Below are positions 8,587 to 16,852 of a DNA stretch of 64,000 nucleotides, piece by piece (position 1 is the stretch's first letter; every line of letters starts with the position of its first letter). The translations under genes were made by a program, and so were the position numbers. This DNA comes from Methylorubrum thiocyanatum (GTDB taxonomy: Bacteria > Pseudomonadota > Alphaproteobacteria > Rhizobiales > Beijerinckiaceae), in contig JACJIB010000004.1 in NCBI GenBank assembly GCA_014138645.1, positions 496,001-560,000 on the forward strand. Reading direction: 5' to 3'. Below the pieces are notes generated by a model, which had not been told where the DNA came from, did not search any database, and was given only the letters and a program-made list of their open reading frames with translations.

Positions 8587-8684
8587 TCGCGGATGCGGAA
8601 CGCGGATGGGGGCGGATCCCGCTTCCCATCGGCGCCGTGCTGATGCCGCGAGCGGCACAGCGCCTCGATTCGATTGAGATTCAA

Positions 8685-8706
8685 GGGCCGGGACACCGGC
8701 CCTTTT
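8685..8706 (+). terminator. Rho-independent terminator
   Basis: GGGCCGG, loop GACA, CCGGCCC, then TTTT. It lies 98 bases after the stop codon of the Arg/Asp-rich protein gene and would end its transcript. Confidence 0.75.
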
Positions 8707-9174
8707 CGCGTTCCTGAGGGCGGCCGGTAGCCCCGAAGCGAGAGGGATACCGAAAAGGGACGCGATGCCTGTTTCGGTTGAGGGACGACCGGATTTCTCT
8801 CGCGGAATGCCTGCAAGCCCACCGCAGCGCCAACAAATGTTGTCGTAACTCAAAGATGATAGGAAAATCGGCCGCGGGATTTCACATAATTTTGAATGTC
8901 ACCGCCCAAACTGCCAAGTTACCGACCCGCGTTTTTCCCGCCGACGAAGCAACCGTTCGCGAGGAAACCTTTGCGCGGCTTGCACGGTTGCCTCATCGAA
9001 CATAACTATGCCTTGTCGATCGGTGGCCGACCCTGACAAGGCCTTCGATGCCCCCGGACGGGACGCGGCACCGGCTCATCTCCTCGCTCGCTTCGACGAA
9101 CGGGACGGCCTTTTTCGGCCGATGGCGGGACGCATTCCGTGCGGGGTGCCGCGGCGAGCGGAGGAGGAACCCGG
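8707..9174. other. Intergenic region with an AT-richer stretch ahead of cold-shock gene
   Basis: The stretch 8830-8960 is markedly lower in GC than the window average (for example CACATAATTTTGAATGTC). It may hold the promoter and the long 5' leader usual for csp genes. I see no supported gene. Confidence 0.4.
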
Positions 9175-9384
9175 ATGAACACTGGCACTGTGAAATGGTT
9201 CGATGAGATCAAGGGTTACGGGTTCATCCAGCCCGATACCGGCGGCAAGGACGTGTTCGTCCACATCTCCGCCGTCCAGCAGGCGGGCCTGCGCGGCCTC
9301 GTCGAGGGCCAGAAGGTGACCTTCGACGTCGAGAACGACCGCCGCAGCGGCAAGCCGGCCGCGGTCAACCTGCAGGCCGGATGA
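9175..9384 (+). CDS. cspA: Cold-shock-domain protein (CspA family)
   Basis: A 69-residue OB-fold RNA chaperone. It carries RNP1 (KGYGFIQPD) and RNP2 (DVFVHISAV), the two RNA-binding motifs, and the start NTGTVKWFDEIKGYGF usual for the family. ATG 9175 follows a strong GAGGAGGAA ribosome site; an upstream in-frame ATG at 9139 would add a Gly-rich leader and is not preferred. The gene is monocistronic with a roughly 470-base upstream gap. Alphaproteobacteria carry many csp paralogues, so which one this is cannot be told. Confidence 0.93.
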   Translation: MNTGTVKWFDEIKGYGFIQPDTGGKDVFVHISAVQQAGLRGLVEGQKVTFDVENDRRSGKPAAVNLQAG

Positions 9385-9616
9385 GGCCGGACCTTCGGGC
9401 TTCCGGTCCCGAAACCTGCCCCGAAACCTGATTCCGTCCCGCAACAGATCGAAAAATGTTACCGGAGCCGCCTTAAACAGGGGCGACATCTGTTGCGTGT
9501 TGCGGCGCACTCGTGCATCGACTGCGCCCGTTCTATCATACCCCGCGCCGAGTCCCGACCGTCCGGAACCTTGAGTGATCCGGCGGTCGGCCGTGTCACC
9601 GCATGAGAAAGGTCAT

Positions 9617-9997
9617 ATGAGCGCATTCGACTTCAGGAACTTCGAAGACCGCCGTCAGAACTCCCAGGCCGCCAAGGCGGCATTGCTCGAGAAGTTCAAG
9701 GCCCGTCCGGCTCTGGACGATCCGGAAGTACGGGCCAAGGCCCAGGCGCGTGCCGAGGTTGCGCGTGCCCGTGACGAGCGTGCCCGCGAGCGTGAGCGCA
9801 TCCGGATCGAGACCGAGCGCAAGGCCGCGGAAGAGAAGCGCCTGCGCGAGGAAGCGGAGCTTGCCGCTCAGCTCGCCCGCGAGGCTGCCGAGGCCGCTGC
9901 GCTCGCCGAGCGCAAGGCCGCCGAGGCTGCGGACAAGAAGGCCGCCCGCGACGCGCGCTACGCCGCCCGCAAGGCCAAGGTGAAGATCCGCCGCTAA
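9617..9997 (+). CDS. DUF6481 family coiled-coil protein
   Basis: A 126-residue cytoplasmic protein. The N-terminus (SAFDFRNFEDRRQNSQAAKA) matches what I know as DUF6481; residues about 45-120 form one long charged helix or coiled coil of Ala, Arg and Glu (RERERIRIETERKAAEEKR), ending basic. Start ATG 9617 is preceded by GAGAAAGG. It stands alone between cspA and a terminator at 10078. Function unknown; it resembles small basic coiled-coil proteins made in quantity, judging only by codon use and composition. Confidence 0.75.
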   Translation: MSAFDFRNFEDRRQNSQAAKAALLEKFKARPALDDPEVRAKAQARAEVARARDERARERERIRIETERKAAEEKRLREEAELAAQLAREAAEAAALAERKAAEAADKKAARDARYAARKAKVKIRR

Positions 9998-10326
9998 GCC
10001 TCCCGCGCGGCTCCCGGCGCCCGGGAGCCCGCATGGAACGCTCTGCCAAGCGGTCGCCCTGTCGAGACGACCCCCACGCGCCGGACGCTTCGAGCCCGGC
10101 GCGTTTTCTTTTGTCCCGGCTCCGCGCGGCAGCGAAGGACGTTCCCCCGGCGGCGCAGACCCGCCCGCCTCGACGGTCATCCGCCGCGGGATTGTCTGTG
10201 GGCAGACGACGCAGGGGCCTGCCGCAATCGTCCGACGACGCTTGGCAAGGCCGGCTCCCGCGACGTTAGATCGCCGCCGCTTCGATGATGCGCATCGCGC
10301 CGCAGGCGAAGAGGGAGGGCCAAGCC
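9998..10326. other. Intergenic region with hairpins
   Basis: Contains a T-less hairpin just after the DUF6481 gene (GGCTCCCGG/CCGGGAGCC) and the terminator at 10078-10112. The rest shows no supported gene. Confidence 0.4.
10078..10112 (+). terminator. Rho-independent terminator
   Basis: GCGCCGG (10078-10084), an 11-base loop, CCGGCGC (10096-10102), then GTTTTCTTTT. It would end the DUF6481 transcript. Confidence 0.75.
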
Positions 10327-10632
10327 TTGCGTATCCTGGGCATCGATTTCGATCCGCCGGCCCGCCGCGGTCCGGCCGCGGCCGGCCTGCTGCTCGGGCT
10401 GGGATTGGGGCTCGGGCTGTCGTCCGCCGCCGCGCAGAGCGAGCCGCCGATCCGCAGCGCGGAGGATGCGTTCTGCCGCAGCGAGGCGCGGGCGCAGGTC
10501 TTTTCCGCACCGGACCCGCTCAATCTGGGACTGCGCGAGATCGGCCGCCGCATCTGGGCGAGTTGCATGGAGCGGACCCAGCGCAAGGGACAAGTCAAGG
10601 GACAGAAGTCGCGCAAGCGCCGCCACCGCTGA
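10327..10632 (+). CDS. Small exported protein of unknown function
   Basis: About 101 residues when read from TTG 10327, chosen because GGGAGGG lies seven bases ahead; ATG 10285 is in frame but has no ribosome site. The protein has a short basic n-region, a Leu/Gly hydrophobic core (AAAGLLLGLGLGLGLSSAAA) and a cleavage site near AAA/QSEPP. The mature part has two cysteines (AFCRSEARAQVF and WASCMERTQRK) and a strongly basic tail (KSRKRRHR). No family is recognised. Confidence 0.55.
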   Translation: MRILGIDFDPPARRGPAAAGLLLGLGLGLGLSSAAAQSEPPIRSAEDAFCRSEARAQVFSAPDPLNLGLREIGRRIWASCMERTQRKGQVKGQKSRKRRHR

Positions 10633-10712
10633 GCCCGCCTCCCTCGCGTCCGAGCGCGACCGTCCCCACATCCTGCCGGAGACAGGCGGGCGACAGGCAG
10701 GAGGCGGACACG

Positions 10713-11087
10713 ATGGGCTTTCTCGACGGGCTGCTCGGGCACGGCAGCGACCTCTCCGCGGACGAGGTGGACCGGCAGCTCGCCGGGGTGCTGGCTCCGG
10801 GCGAGAGCGTGCGCGTCGCCTTCAAGGTGATCCGCGACCTGATGGTCTTCACCGACCGGCGGCTGATCCTGGTGGACCGCCAGGGCATGACCGGCCGCAA
10901 GGTCGAGTACCTGACCGTGCCCTACCGGGCGATCACCTCGTTCTCGGTCGAGACCGCGGGCAGCTTCGACATGGATTCCGAGCTCAAGATCTGGATCTCC
11001 GGCCGGCCCGAGCCGATCCAGCGCACGCTCAAGCGGGGCGCCGACATCCTAGGGATTCAGCAGGCCATCGCCGGCTCCTTGAAATAG
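10713..11087 (+). CDS. Bacterial PH-domain protein (YdjZ/DUF1696-like)
   Basis: A 124-residue protein that is almost entirely one bacterial pleckstrin-homology domain: LAPGESVRVAFKVIRDLMVF, then FTDRRLILVDRQGMTGRKVEY and a C-terminal helix (QRTLKRGADILGIQQAIAGS). These domains form pentameric rings in structures I know of; ligands are mostly unknown. ATG 10713 follows AGGAGGCGG. It sits upstream of the ribosomal block but is separated from it by about 450 bases, so it is probably a separate transcript. Confidence 0.85.
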   Translation: MGFLDGLLGHGSDLSADEVDRQLAGVLAPGESVRVAFKVIRDLMVFTDRRLILVDRQGMTGRKVEYLTVPYRAITSFSVETAGSFDMDSELKIWISGRPEPIQRTLKRGADILGIQQAIAGSLK

Positions 11088-11535
11088 ACCTCCGCCATGG
11101 ATTCGGAGGATGGGGCGTCGAAGGATGGGTCCGGGCCGGGCTTCGCGGTCCGGCGCCTCGGTCCCGGCGGCATCCCGTCGATGCGCGCCCTCAACGCCCC
11201 TTTTGGGCTCGCCGACCGGCTCGGCGCCCGCAAGGAAGTCCTGCCTTTCGACCTGCCGTCGGCGCCCGGCCCTTGCCATAGGGAGCGAATCCCTCTAAAG
11301 GCGCGGCCTTCGCGTTCGCTCCGGCCGGGGGCTGAACGGACGGTGCCGCAAGAGACAACCTCTCTCGGCACAGGGTTTTTCGAAGAACCCGTCGTCCGGT
11401 GTCTCCGCCTTCGATCAACCGCTCGGGCCATCATCACGGCTCGAAGGGCTTGGCGCCGAGAGAACGCGAGAGAACCGGCCCGATTCAACCCGCGATGCGC
11501 GGGCGGGCTTCCTTATGGCAAGGAAAGGCCCAAAA
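11088..11535. other. Leader/promoter region of the rpsF operon
   Basis: No supported gene. The region runs up to the rpsF ribosome site and should hold the ribosomal operon promoter. Autoregulatory leaders bound by S6:S18 are known upstream of rpsF in many bacteria, but I could not find a convincing copy of that motif by eye. Confidence 0.35.
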
Positions 11536-11991
11536 ATGCCTCTCTACGAGCACGTCTTCCTGGCGCGCCAGGACGTGACGGCCCAGCAGGTCGAGACCAT
11601 GGTCGAGACCTACAAGGGCGTCATCGAGACGGGCGGCGGCACGATCGAGAAGATCGAGTCCTGGGGCGTCAAGTCCCTCGCCTACCGTATCAAGAAGAAC
11701 CGCAAGGCGCATTTCACGCTCCTCAACATCTCCGCCCCTCCGGCCGCCCTGGCCGAGATGGAGCGCCAGATGCAGATCTCCGAGGACGTGCTGCGCTTCA
11801 TGACCGTCCGCGTCGAGCAGCTGGAGGCCGAGCCTTCCGCGATGATGCAGAAGCGCGACCGCGACGACCGGAAGGACCGCGACCGCGGTGACCGTCCGCG
11901 CCGCCGCGACGACGACTTCGGTGGCGGCGACCGTGGGGATCGCGGCGACCGCGGCGACCGTCCCGAGCGCAACTTCGGCGGGGAGAACTGA
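11536..11991 (+). CDS. rpsF: 30S ribosomal protein S6
   Basis: S6 of the small subunit platform, partner of S18. Residues 1-100 give the usual fold ([53 protein letters not shown]). The protein is 151 residues, longer than the usual 100-130, because of a C-terminal tail from about residue 104 made of Asp/Arg/Gly repeats ([16 protein letters not shown]). Such tails occur in other alphaproteobacterial S6 proteins. The start ATG 11536 follows AAGGA. It leads an operon with rpsR two bases downstream. Confidence 0.97.
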   Translation: MPLYEHVFLARQDVTAQQVETMVETYKGVIETGGGTIEKIESWGVKSLAYRIKKNRKAHFTLLNISAPPAALAEMERQMQISEDVLRFMTVRVEQLEAEPSAMMQKRDRDDRKDRDRGDRPRRRDDDFGGGDRGDRGDRGDRPERNFGGEN

Positions 11992-11993
11992 TC

Positions 11994-12248
11994 ATGGCCT
12001 TCGGTGCTGGTGGTGGCGGCGGTGGCCGTCGTCCGTTCTTCCGTCGTCGCAAGAGCTGCCCCTTCTCGGGCGAGAACGCTCCCAAGATCGACTACAAGGA
12101 CGTGAAGCTGCTCTCCCGCTACGTCTCGGAGCGCGGCAAGATCGTGCCGTCCCGCATCACCGCGGTCTCGGCCAAGAAGCAGCGCGAGCTCGCCCAGGCG
12201 ATCAAGCGCTCGCGCTTCCTCGGCCTGCTGCCCTACGTCATCAAGTAG
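11994..12248 (+). CDS. rpsR: 30S ribosomal protein S18
   Basis: An 84-residue small-subunit protein that binds beside S6. It has the basic Gly-rich start ([17 protein letters not shown]) and the conserved core [20 protein letters not shown] and [18 protein letters not shown]. It begins two bases after rpsF ends, with GGGAGAA in the end of rpsF as ribosome site. A GC-rich hairpin without a clear T-run lies at 12293-12319, between this gene and the DUF2232 gene, and may lower read-through. Confidence 0.97.
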   Translation: MAFGAGGGGGGRRPFFRRRKSCPFSGENAPKIDYKDVKLLSRYVSERGKIVPSRITAVSAKKQRELAQAIKRSRFLGLLPYVIK

Positions 12249-12384
12249 GTCCTTGCCGGTTCGCCCTCGGGCGGACCGACCCATCATCGCGAGGGCGGCT
12301 CCCCGCAAAGGGGCCGCCCGATCGTTGGGGCGCCGTCTTCAGCCCCTAACCCTGCCCAACCGGGACAGCGGGACAGCGGACCTT

Positions 12385-13428
12385 ATGACCAAGGACATTC
12401 CTGTCGGCGCCGGAGCCGGCCTCGTGGCGGCGCTCCTGTTCGGCGTGCTGCTCAAGGCCACGACGCTCGCCATCCTCCTCTACCTGCTCGCCCCGCTGCC
12501 GATCCTGATCGTCGGCCTGGGCTGGAGCCACCGCGCGGCGCTCGCCTCCGTGGTCTCGGGGGCGCTAGCGCTCGCTCTCTTCGTCTCGCCCTATCTCGGC
12601 CTGGCCTTTGCGGCCTATCTCGCCCTGCCCGCCTGGTGGCTCGCCTATCTCGCGCTGCTCGGCCGTTCCAACGCGGACGGCACGATCGAGTGGTATCCGA
12701 CGGGCCGCCTGCTCGCCTGGGTCGCCGGCACCGCGGCGCTGGCCTTCATCGCGATCGCCGTCATCGCCTCGCCCGACTACGACACCTTCCGTGCGCAGCT
12801 CACGTCGATGAGCCGCCGGGTCGTGCAGGTCCAGGTGCAGCGCGGCCGGATCCCGCCGCCCGCCCAGACCGCCCCCTCGAACGAGGCACAGTCCGGCAAC
12901 ACGGATCAGCCCGCCGAATCCACCGCTCCGCAGCCGCAGGACGGGGCGCAGACCGGCGAGAAGACCGACGACCTCGCCAGCGAGGTCGCCGACGCGCTCG
13001 CCACCGTCGCGCCGGCGATCGCCGCCCAGGGTCTGACGATCCTGTTCACCTTCTATCTCTGGGCCGCCGCCCGCATCGTGCAGATCTCGGGGCGCCTGCT
13101 CCGGCCCTGGCCCGACCTGCCCTCGACGGTGATGCCGCGGGCCGCCCTTCTGGTCTTCGCCGCCGCCCTGACGCTGGCGATGGTGCCCGGCTATCCGGGC
13201 GCCCTCGGCATCGCCCTGATCGGCGCCTTCAGCGCGGCCTTCGCGCTCCAGGGGCTCGCCGCCTTCCACGACCGCAGCCGCGGCCGGCCGGGGCGCTTCG
13301 CCCTGCTCGCCGGGCTCTACGTGCTGCTGTTCCTCACACAAGGCGTGGCCATGCTCGCCCTGATCCTGTTCGGCATCGCCGACACCGCCCTCGACCGGCG
13401 CCGCCCGAAACCCCGCGGCGACGCCTGA
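12385..13428 (+). CDS. DUF2232 family membrane protein
   Basis: A 347-residue polytopic inner-membrane protein with about eight hydrophobic segments in two blocks, one before residue 140 and one after 215. A polar Pro/Gln/Thr-rich loop (about residues 155-205) separates them. DUF2232 proteins lie between rpsR and rplI in many alphaproteobacteria, as here, and some resemble ECF-transporter or YybS proteins. ATG 12385 lies 136 bases after rpsR. No substrate is known. Confidence 0.85.
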   Translation: MTKDIPVGAGAGLVAALLFGVLLKATTLAILLYLLAPLPILIVGLGWSHRAALASVVSGALALALFVSPYLGLAFAAYLALPAWWLAYLALLGRSNADGTIEWYPTGRLLAWVAGTAALAFIAIAVIASPDYDTFRAQLTSMSRRVVQVQVQRGRIPPPAQTAPSNEAQSGNTDQPAESTAPQPQDGAQTGEKTDDLASEVADALATVAPAIAAQGLTILFTFYLWAAARIVQISGRLLRPWPDLPSTVMPRAALLVFAAALTLAMVPGYPGALGIALIGAFSAAFALQGLAAFHDRSRGRPGRFALLAGLYVLLFLTQGVAMLALILFGIADTALDRRRPKPRGDA

Positions 13429-13466
13429 TCGAACCCCCGCTTCCAAGCACCCGAAGGAGAAGCCCC

Positions 13467-14039
13467 ATGGAAGTCATCCTGCTCGAACGCGTCGCCAAGC
13501 TCGGCCAGATGGGCGAGACCGTGAACGTGCGCCCCGGCTACGCCCGCAACTTCCTGCTCGCCCGCGGCAAGGCCCTGCGCGCCACCGAGAACAACAAGAA
13601 GCATTTCGAGGCCCAGCGCGCCCAGCTCGAGGCGCGCAACCTCGAGCGCCGCAACGAGGCCCAGACGGTGGCCGAGAAGCTCGACGGCCAGAGCTTCGTG
13701 CTGATCCGCCAGTCCGGCGAGACCGGCGTGCTCTACGGTTCGGTCTCCACCCGCGATCTCGCTGAGGTCGTCACCAAGGAGGGCTTCACCGTCGAGCGCG
13801 GCCAGTTCGTGCTCAACCAGCCGATCAAGACGCTCGGCCTGCACACCGTGCCGGTGACCCTGCACCCCGAGGTCGAGGTCAAGGTGACCGTCAACATCGC
13901 CCGTTCGCCGGAAGAGGCCGAGCGTCAGGCCCGCGGCGAGTCGGTGACCGAGCGCGAGCAGTTCAACCTCGACGACCTCGGCCTCGAAGTCGGCCAGGCG
14001 CTCGCCGATGCCGGCGAGGGCGCCGACGACCGCGGCTAA
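13467..14039 (+). CDS. rplI: 50S ribosomal protein L9
   Basis: A 190-residue large-subunit protein bridging to the L1 stalk region. The N-terminal rRNA-binding domain shows [20 protein letters not shown] and [17 protein letters not shown]; a long connecting helix follows (residues about 41-75), then the C-terminal domain ([27 protein letters not shown]). A 40-residue acidic tail extends beyond the usual 150 residues, as in other alphaproteobacteria. The start follows AAGGAGA. A hairpin repeat begins directly after its stop. Confidence 0.97.
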   Translation: MEVILLERVAKLGQMGETVNVRPGYARNFLLARGKALRATENNKKHFEAQRAQLEARNLERRNEAQTVAEKLDGQSFVLIRQSGETGVLYGSVSTRDLAEVVTKEGFTVERGQFVLNQPIKTLGLHTVPVTLHPEVEVKVTVNIARSPEEAERQARGESVTEREQFNLDDLGLEVGQALADAGEGADDRG

Positions 14040-14040
14040 G

Positions 14041-14155
14041 TCCCGGGTTCCCAAAGGGATCATCCCTTTGGCGGGGTCTCGGGGCAGCGCCCCGAGCTCC
14101 CTTCACCAGGGCTCCGCCCTGGACCCGCGAAAGGGCTTGCCCTTTCGAAACCCCC
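14041..14155 (+). repeat. Dispersed hairpin repeat, family A, copy 1
   Basis: A string of hairpins directly after rplI: CCAAAGGGATCATCCCTTTGG, CTCGGGGCAGCGCCCCGAG, CCAGGGCTCCGCCCTGG and CGAAAGGGCTTGCCCTTTCG. The reverse complement matches the copy at 31580-31690 module for module. It may end rplI transcription. Confidence 0.8.
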
Positions 14156-14515
14156 GACTTCGGCGATGAGGGCCCCCTCATCGCCGGCGGCCCTCGCGAC
14201 GGCGAGGCGGCGGGCGTCCGCCGAACGCGATGATGCCGACCATGGGTCGGGATCATCGCCTCTTGGTATAAGCGGTGGAGAACGGGGATGCGCCGGGCTT
14301 CGGCGTTGACTTGTTCTCAATCCGTTCCAGCATGACGCCCGCGATTCCCGCCGCCCGGGAGCCGCGGGCGTCTCGCGTTTCGGGGCCCGTGGCGTGCGTG
14401 TTGCAGCCGGCCCGGACCGGGTCGGCTAAGGAAGGCTTCACCATCCCGAGGCAAGGTCCGGCGGGCATGAAACGGGGCGGCCGAGCCGCCCGCATCGGAG
14501 CGACGGACAAGCGCC
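14156..14515. other. Intergenic leader of dnaB
   Basis: No supported gene between the repeat and dnaB. The stretch 14300-14335 (GTTGACTTGTTCTCAATCCG) is a weak promoter candidate by eye. Confidence 0.35.
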
Positions 14516-16003
14516 ATGGCCCTGCCCAACGCCCTCACGGCCAACTTGGAGGCGGTGCAGCCCGAATACCGGGTGCCGCCGCACAACATCGACGCGGAGC
14601 AGGCCCTGCTCGGCGCGATCATGGTCAACAACGACGCCTATTACCGCGTCTCGGACTTCCTCCTCCCTGAGCATTTCATGGAGGCGGTCCACCGCCAGAT
14701 CTTCGAGGTCGCGGTCTCGCTGATCAAGGCCGGCAAGCTCGCCACGCCGATCACGCTGAAGACCTATCTCGGCGACGCCGATCTCGGCGGCGTCACGCCG
14801 ATGCAGTATCTCGCCCGGCTCGCGGCGGAGGCCACCACCGTCATCAACGCGGGCGAGTACGGCCGCACCATCTACGATCTGGCCATCCGCCGCCGCCTCA
14901 TCACCATCGGCGAGGATCTGGTCAACGGCGCCTTCGAGGCGCCGGTCGAATCCCGGCCGCGCGACCAGATCGAGGCGACCGAGCGCCGGCTCTACGAACT
15001 CGCCGAATCCGGCAAGTACGACGGCGGCTTCCAGAAATTCTCCGACGCGCTGACCGCGGCCATCGACATGGCGGCCAAGGCCTACCAGCGCGACGGCAAG
15101 CTCTCGGGCATCTCCACGGGGCTGACCGACCTCGATGCCAAGATGGGCGGCCTGCAGCCCTCCGACCTCATCATCCTCGCGGGGCGCCCGGCCATGGGCA
15201 AGACCTCGCTCGTGACCAACATCGCCTTCAACATCGCCAAGGCCTATCGCGGCGAGAAGCAGCCCGACGGTACCATGCAGACCGTCAACGGCGGCATCGT
15301 CGGCTTCTTCTCGCTCGAAATGTCGGCCGAGCAATTGGCGACCCGCATCATCGCCGAGCAGTCGGGCGTGCCCTCCTACAAGATCCGCCGCGGCGACATC
15401 CGCCCGGAAGACTTCTACAAGATCACCGACGCCGCCCGGGACATGCAGACGATCCCGTTCTACATCGACCAGACCGGCGGCATCTCGATCGCCCAGCTCG
15501 CCGCCCGGGCGCGACGCCTCAAGCGCCAGAAGGGCCTCGACCTTCTCATCATCGACTACCTTCAGCTCCTCTCCGGCTCCGGCAAGAAGAGCGACAACCG
15601 CGTGCAGGAGATGACCGAGATCACCACCGGCATGAAGGCGTTGGCCAAGGAGCTGGCGGTGCCGATCATCGGCCTGTCGCAGCTCTCGCGTCAGGTCGAG
15701 AACCGCGACGACAAGCGGCCCCAGCTCTCGGACCTGCGCGAATCCGGCTCGATCGAGCAGGACGCGGACGTCGTGATGTTCGTGTTCCGCGAGGAGTACT
15801 ACGTCGGCAACAAGAAGCCGCGCGAGGGCACGGAGGAGTTCTTCGCCTGGGAAGCCGAGATGCAGCGCGTCCACGGCAAGGCCGAGGTGATCCTCGGCAA
15901 GCAGCGCCACGGCCCGACCGGCACGGTGGAGCTGCAGTTCGACGCCAACATCACGCGGTTCTCGAACCTGGCGCAAAGCGACCGGATGCCCGAGCAGATG
16001 TGA
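14516..16003 (+). CDS. dnaB: Replicative DNA helicase DnaB
   Basis: The 495-residue hexameric fork helicase. The N-terminal primase-interaction domain spans about residues 20-130 (HNIDAEQALLGAIMVNNDAY), followed by a linker and the RecA-like C-terminal domain with Walker A AGRPAMGKTSL, the H1a/H2 segments VGFFSLEMSAEQLATR and LLIIDYLQLLSG, and an arginine-finger region near the C-terminus (ILGKQRHGPTGTVEL). All motifs are intact. The next gene starts 36 bases downstream and contains a second, diverged copy of the DnaB N-terminal domain. Confidence 0.97.
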   Translation: MALPNALTANLEAVQPEYRVPPHNIDAEQALLGAIMVNNDAYYRVSDFLLPEHFMEAVHRQIFEVAVSLIKAGKLATPITLKTYLGDADLGGVTPMQYLARLAAEATTVINAGEYGRTIYDLAIRRRLITIGEDLVNGAFEAPVESRPRDQIEATERRLYELAESGKYDGGFQKFSDALTAAIDMAAKAYQRDGKLSGISTGLTDLDAKMGGLQPSDLIILAGRPAMGKTSLVTNIAFNIAKAYRGEKQPDGTMQTVNGGIVGFFSLEMSAEQLATRIIAEQSGVPSYKIRRGDIRPEDFYKITDAARDMQTIPFYIDQTGGISIAQLAARARRLKRQKGLDLLIIDYLQLLSGSGKKSDNRVQEMTEITTGMKALAKELAVPIIGLSQLSRQVENRDDKRPQLSDLRESGSIEQDADVVMFVFREEYYVGNKKPREGTEEFFAWEAEMQRVHGKAEVILGKQRHGPTGTVELQFDANITRFSNLAQSDRMPEQM

Positions 16004-16039
16004 TAAGGTCTGTCCGTACTGGCTGACCGGAGAGACGAC

Positions 16040-16852
16040 GTGGCTCTCGCACCGAAGGCGCGGCCGCCCGCGCCGCCGACGCTGAACGAGGTCTTCGAGG
16101 CCGAGCAGCAGCTCGTCGGCCTCATCCTGGCCGAGCCCGCCATCTACGGCCGGATCGCCGCAATCCTGCGCGACGACGATTGGACCGAGCGGCTGCATCG
16201 CGGCGTCTTCGAGGTCGCGGGCCGATTCATCAGAGAGGGCCGGCCCATCTCGCCCGTGTCGGTGTTGCCCAGGGTCAGTGACGTCGCGCCCGATGGCGGA
16301 CCGGCCCTTCGCTACCTCGTGGCCCTTGTCGCGAAGGCTCCCCCTCCAGCGCTCGCCGAGCCCCTTGCGCGTCTGCTGTCCGAGGCCGCGCAGGCCCGCA
16401 CCGGTCCCGACCACCTCGACCGCGACCTCTATGCCTGGGCCTACGAGCAGGCCCAGGCGCTTCGCCGCGGGCAGTTCGACGCCCTCGACGCGCTCAATCT
16501 GGCCGAGGAGATCGAGGACTTGGGCGGCGAGATCTACAACAAGCTGGAGAGCGCCTTTCGGATCATCCTGATGCATCTCCTGAAGTGGGATCATCAGCCC
16601 GAGCGACGTTCACGGAGCTGGACGATCTCCATCCGGGTCAAGCGTGTTGATGCCGAGCTTCTCCTCGAACGTTTCCCGAGCCTCAAGCACCGCCTGCCGG
16701 GCGCCATGCGCGACGCCTATCGCCGGGCGCGAATCGAGGCGGCCGGTGAGACCGGGCTCGACGAGGATCTATTCCCCGCCGAATGCCCCTACAGCTTCGA
16801 GGCGATCATGACCCGGCCGGTGCCCTGGCCACCGGAGAGCGGGGAGTCCTGA
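16040..16852 (+). CDS. DnaB N-terminal-like domain fused to a DUF29 domain
   Basis: A 270-residue chimera. Residues about 17-118 resemble the DnaB N-terminal domain (EAEQQLVGLILAEPAIYGRI, RLHRGVFEVAGRFIREGRPI, GGPALRYLVALVAKA). Residues about 122-257 are a complete DUF29 domain (LYAWAYEQAQALRRGQFDAL, NLAEEIEDLGG, LLKWDHQPERRSRSW, AECPYSFEAIM). There is no RecA motor. The frame is open throughout and has no internal start at the junction, so the fusion seems real. GTG 16040 follows GGAGAG. It could bind helicase or primase or be a remnant of a duplicated dnaB captured by a DUF29 gene. Confidence 0.8.
   Translation: MALAPKARPPAPPTLNEVFEAEQQLVGLILAEPAIYGRIAAILRDDDWTERLHRGVFEVAGRFIREGRPISPVSVLPRVSDVAPDGGPALRYLVALVAKAPPPALAEPLARLLSEAAQARTGPDHLDRDLYAWAYEQAQALRRGQFDALDALNLAEEIEDLGGEIYNKLESAFRIILMHLLKWDHQPERRSRSWTISIRVKRVDAELLLERFPSLKHRLPGAMRDAYRRARIEAAGETGLDEDLFPAECPYSFEAIMTRPVPWPPESGES

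Noticed and set aside
9139..9174. Longer start for the cold-shock protein at 9139
   Set aside because: The extra residues are Gly-rich and unlike the family; GAGGAGGAA stands directly before ATG 9175.
11088..11535. Possible small genes or an S6:S18-binding leader before rpsF
   Set aside because: No frame with domain or ribosome site, and the known leader motif could not be found by eye.
16040..16852. A sequencing frameshift joining two genes
   Set aside because: The frame is continuous with normal codon use, and DUF29 lacks its own start at the junction; a true fusion fits better.
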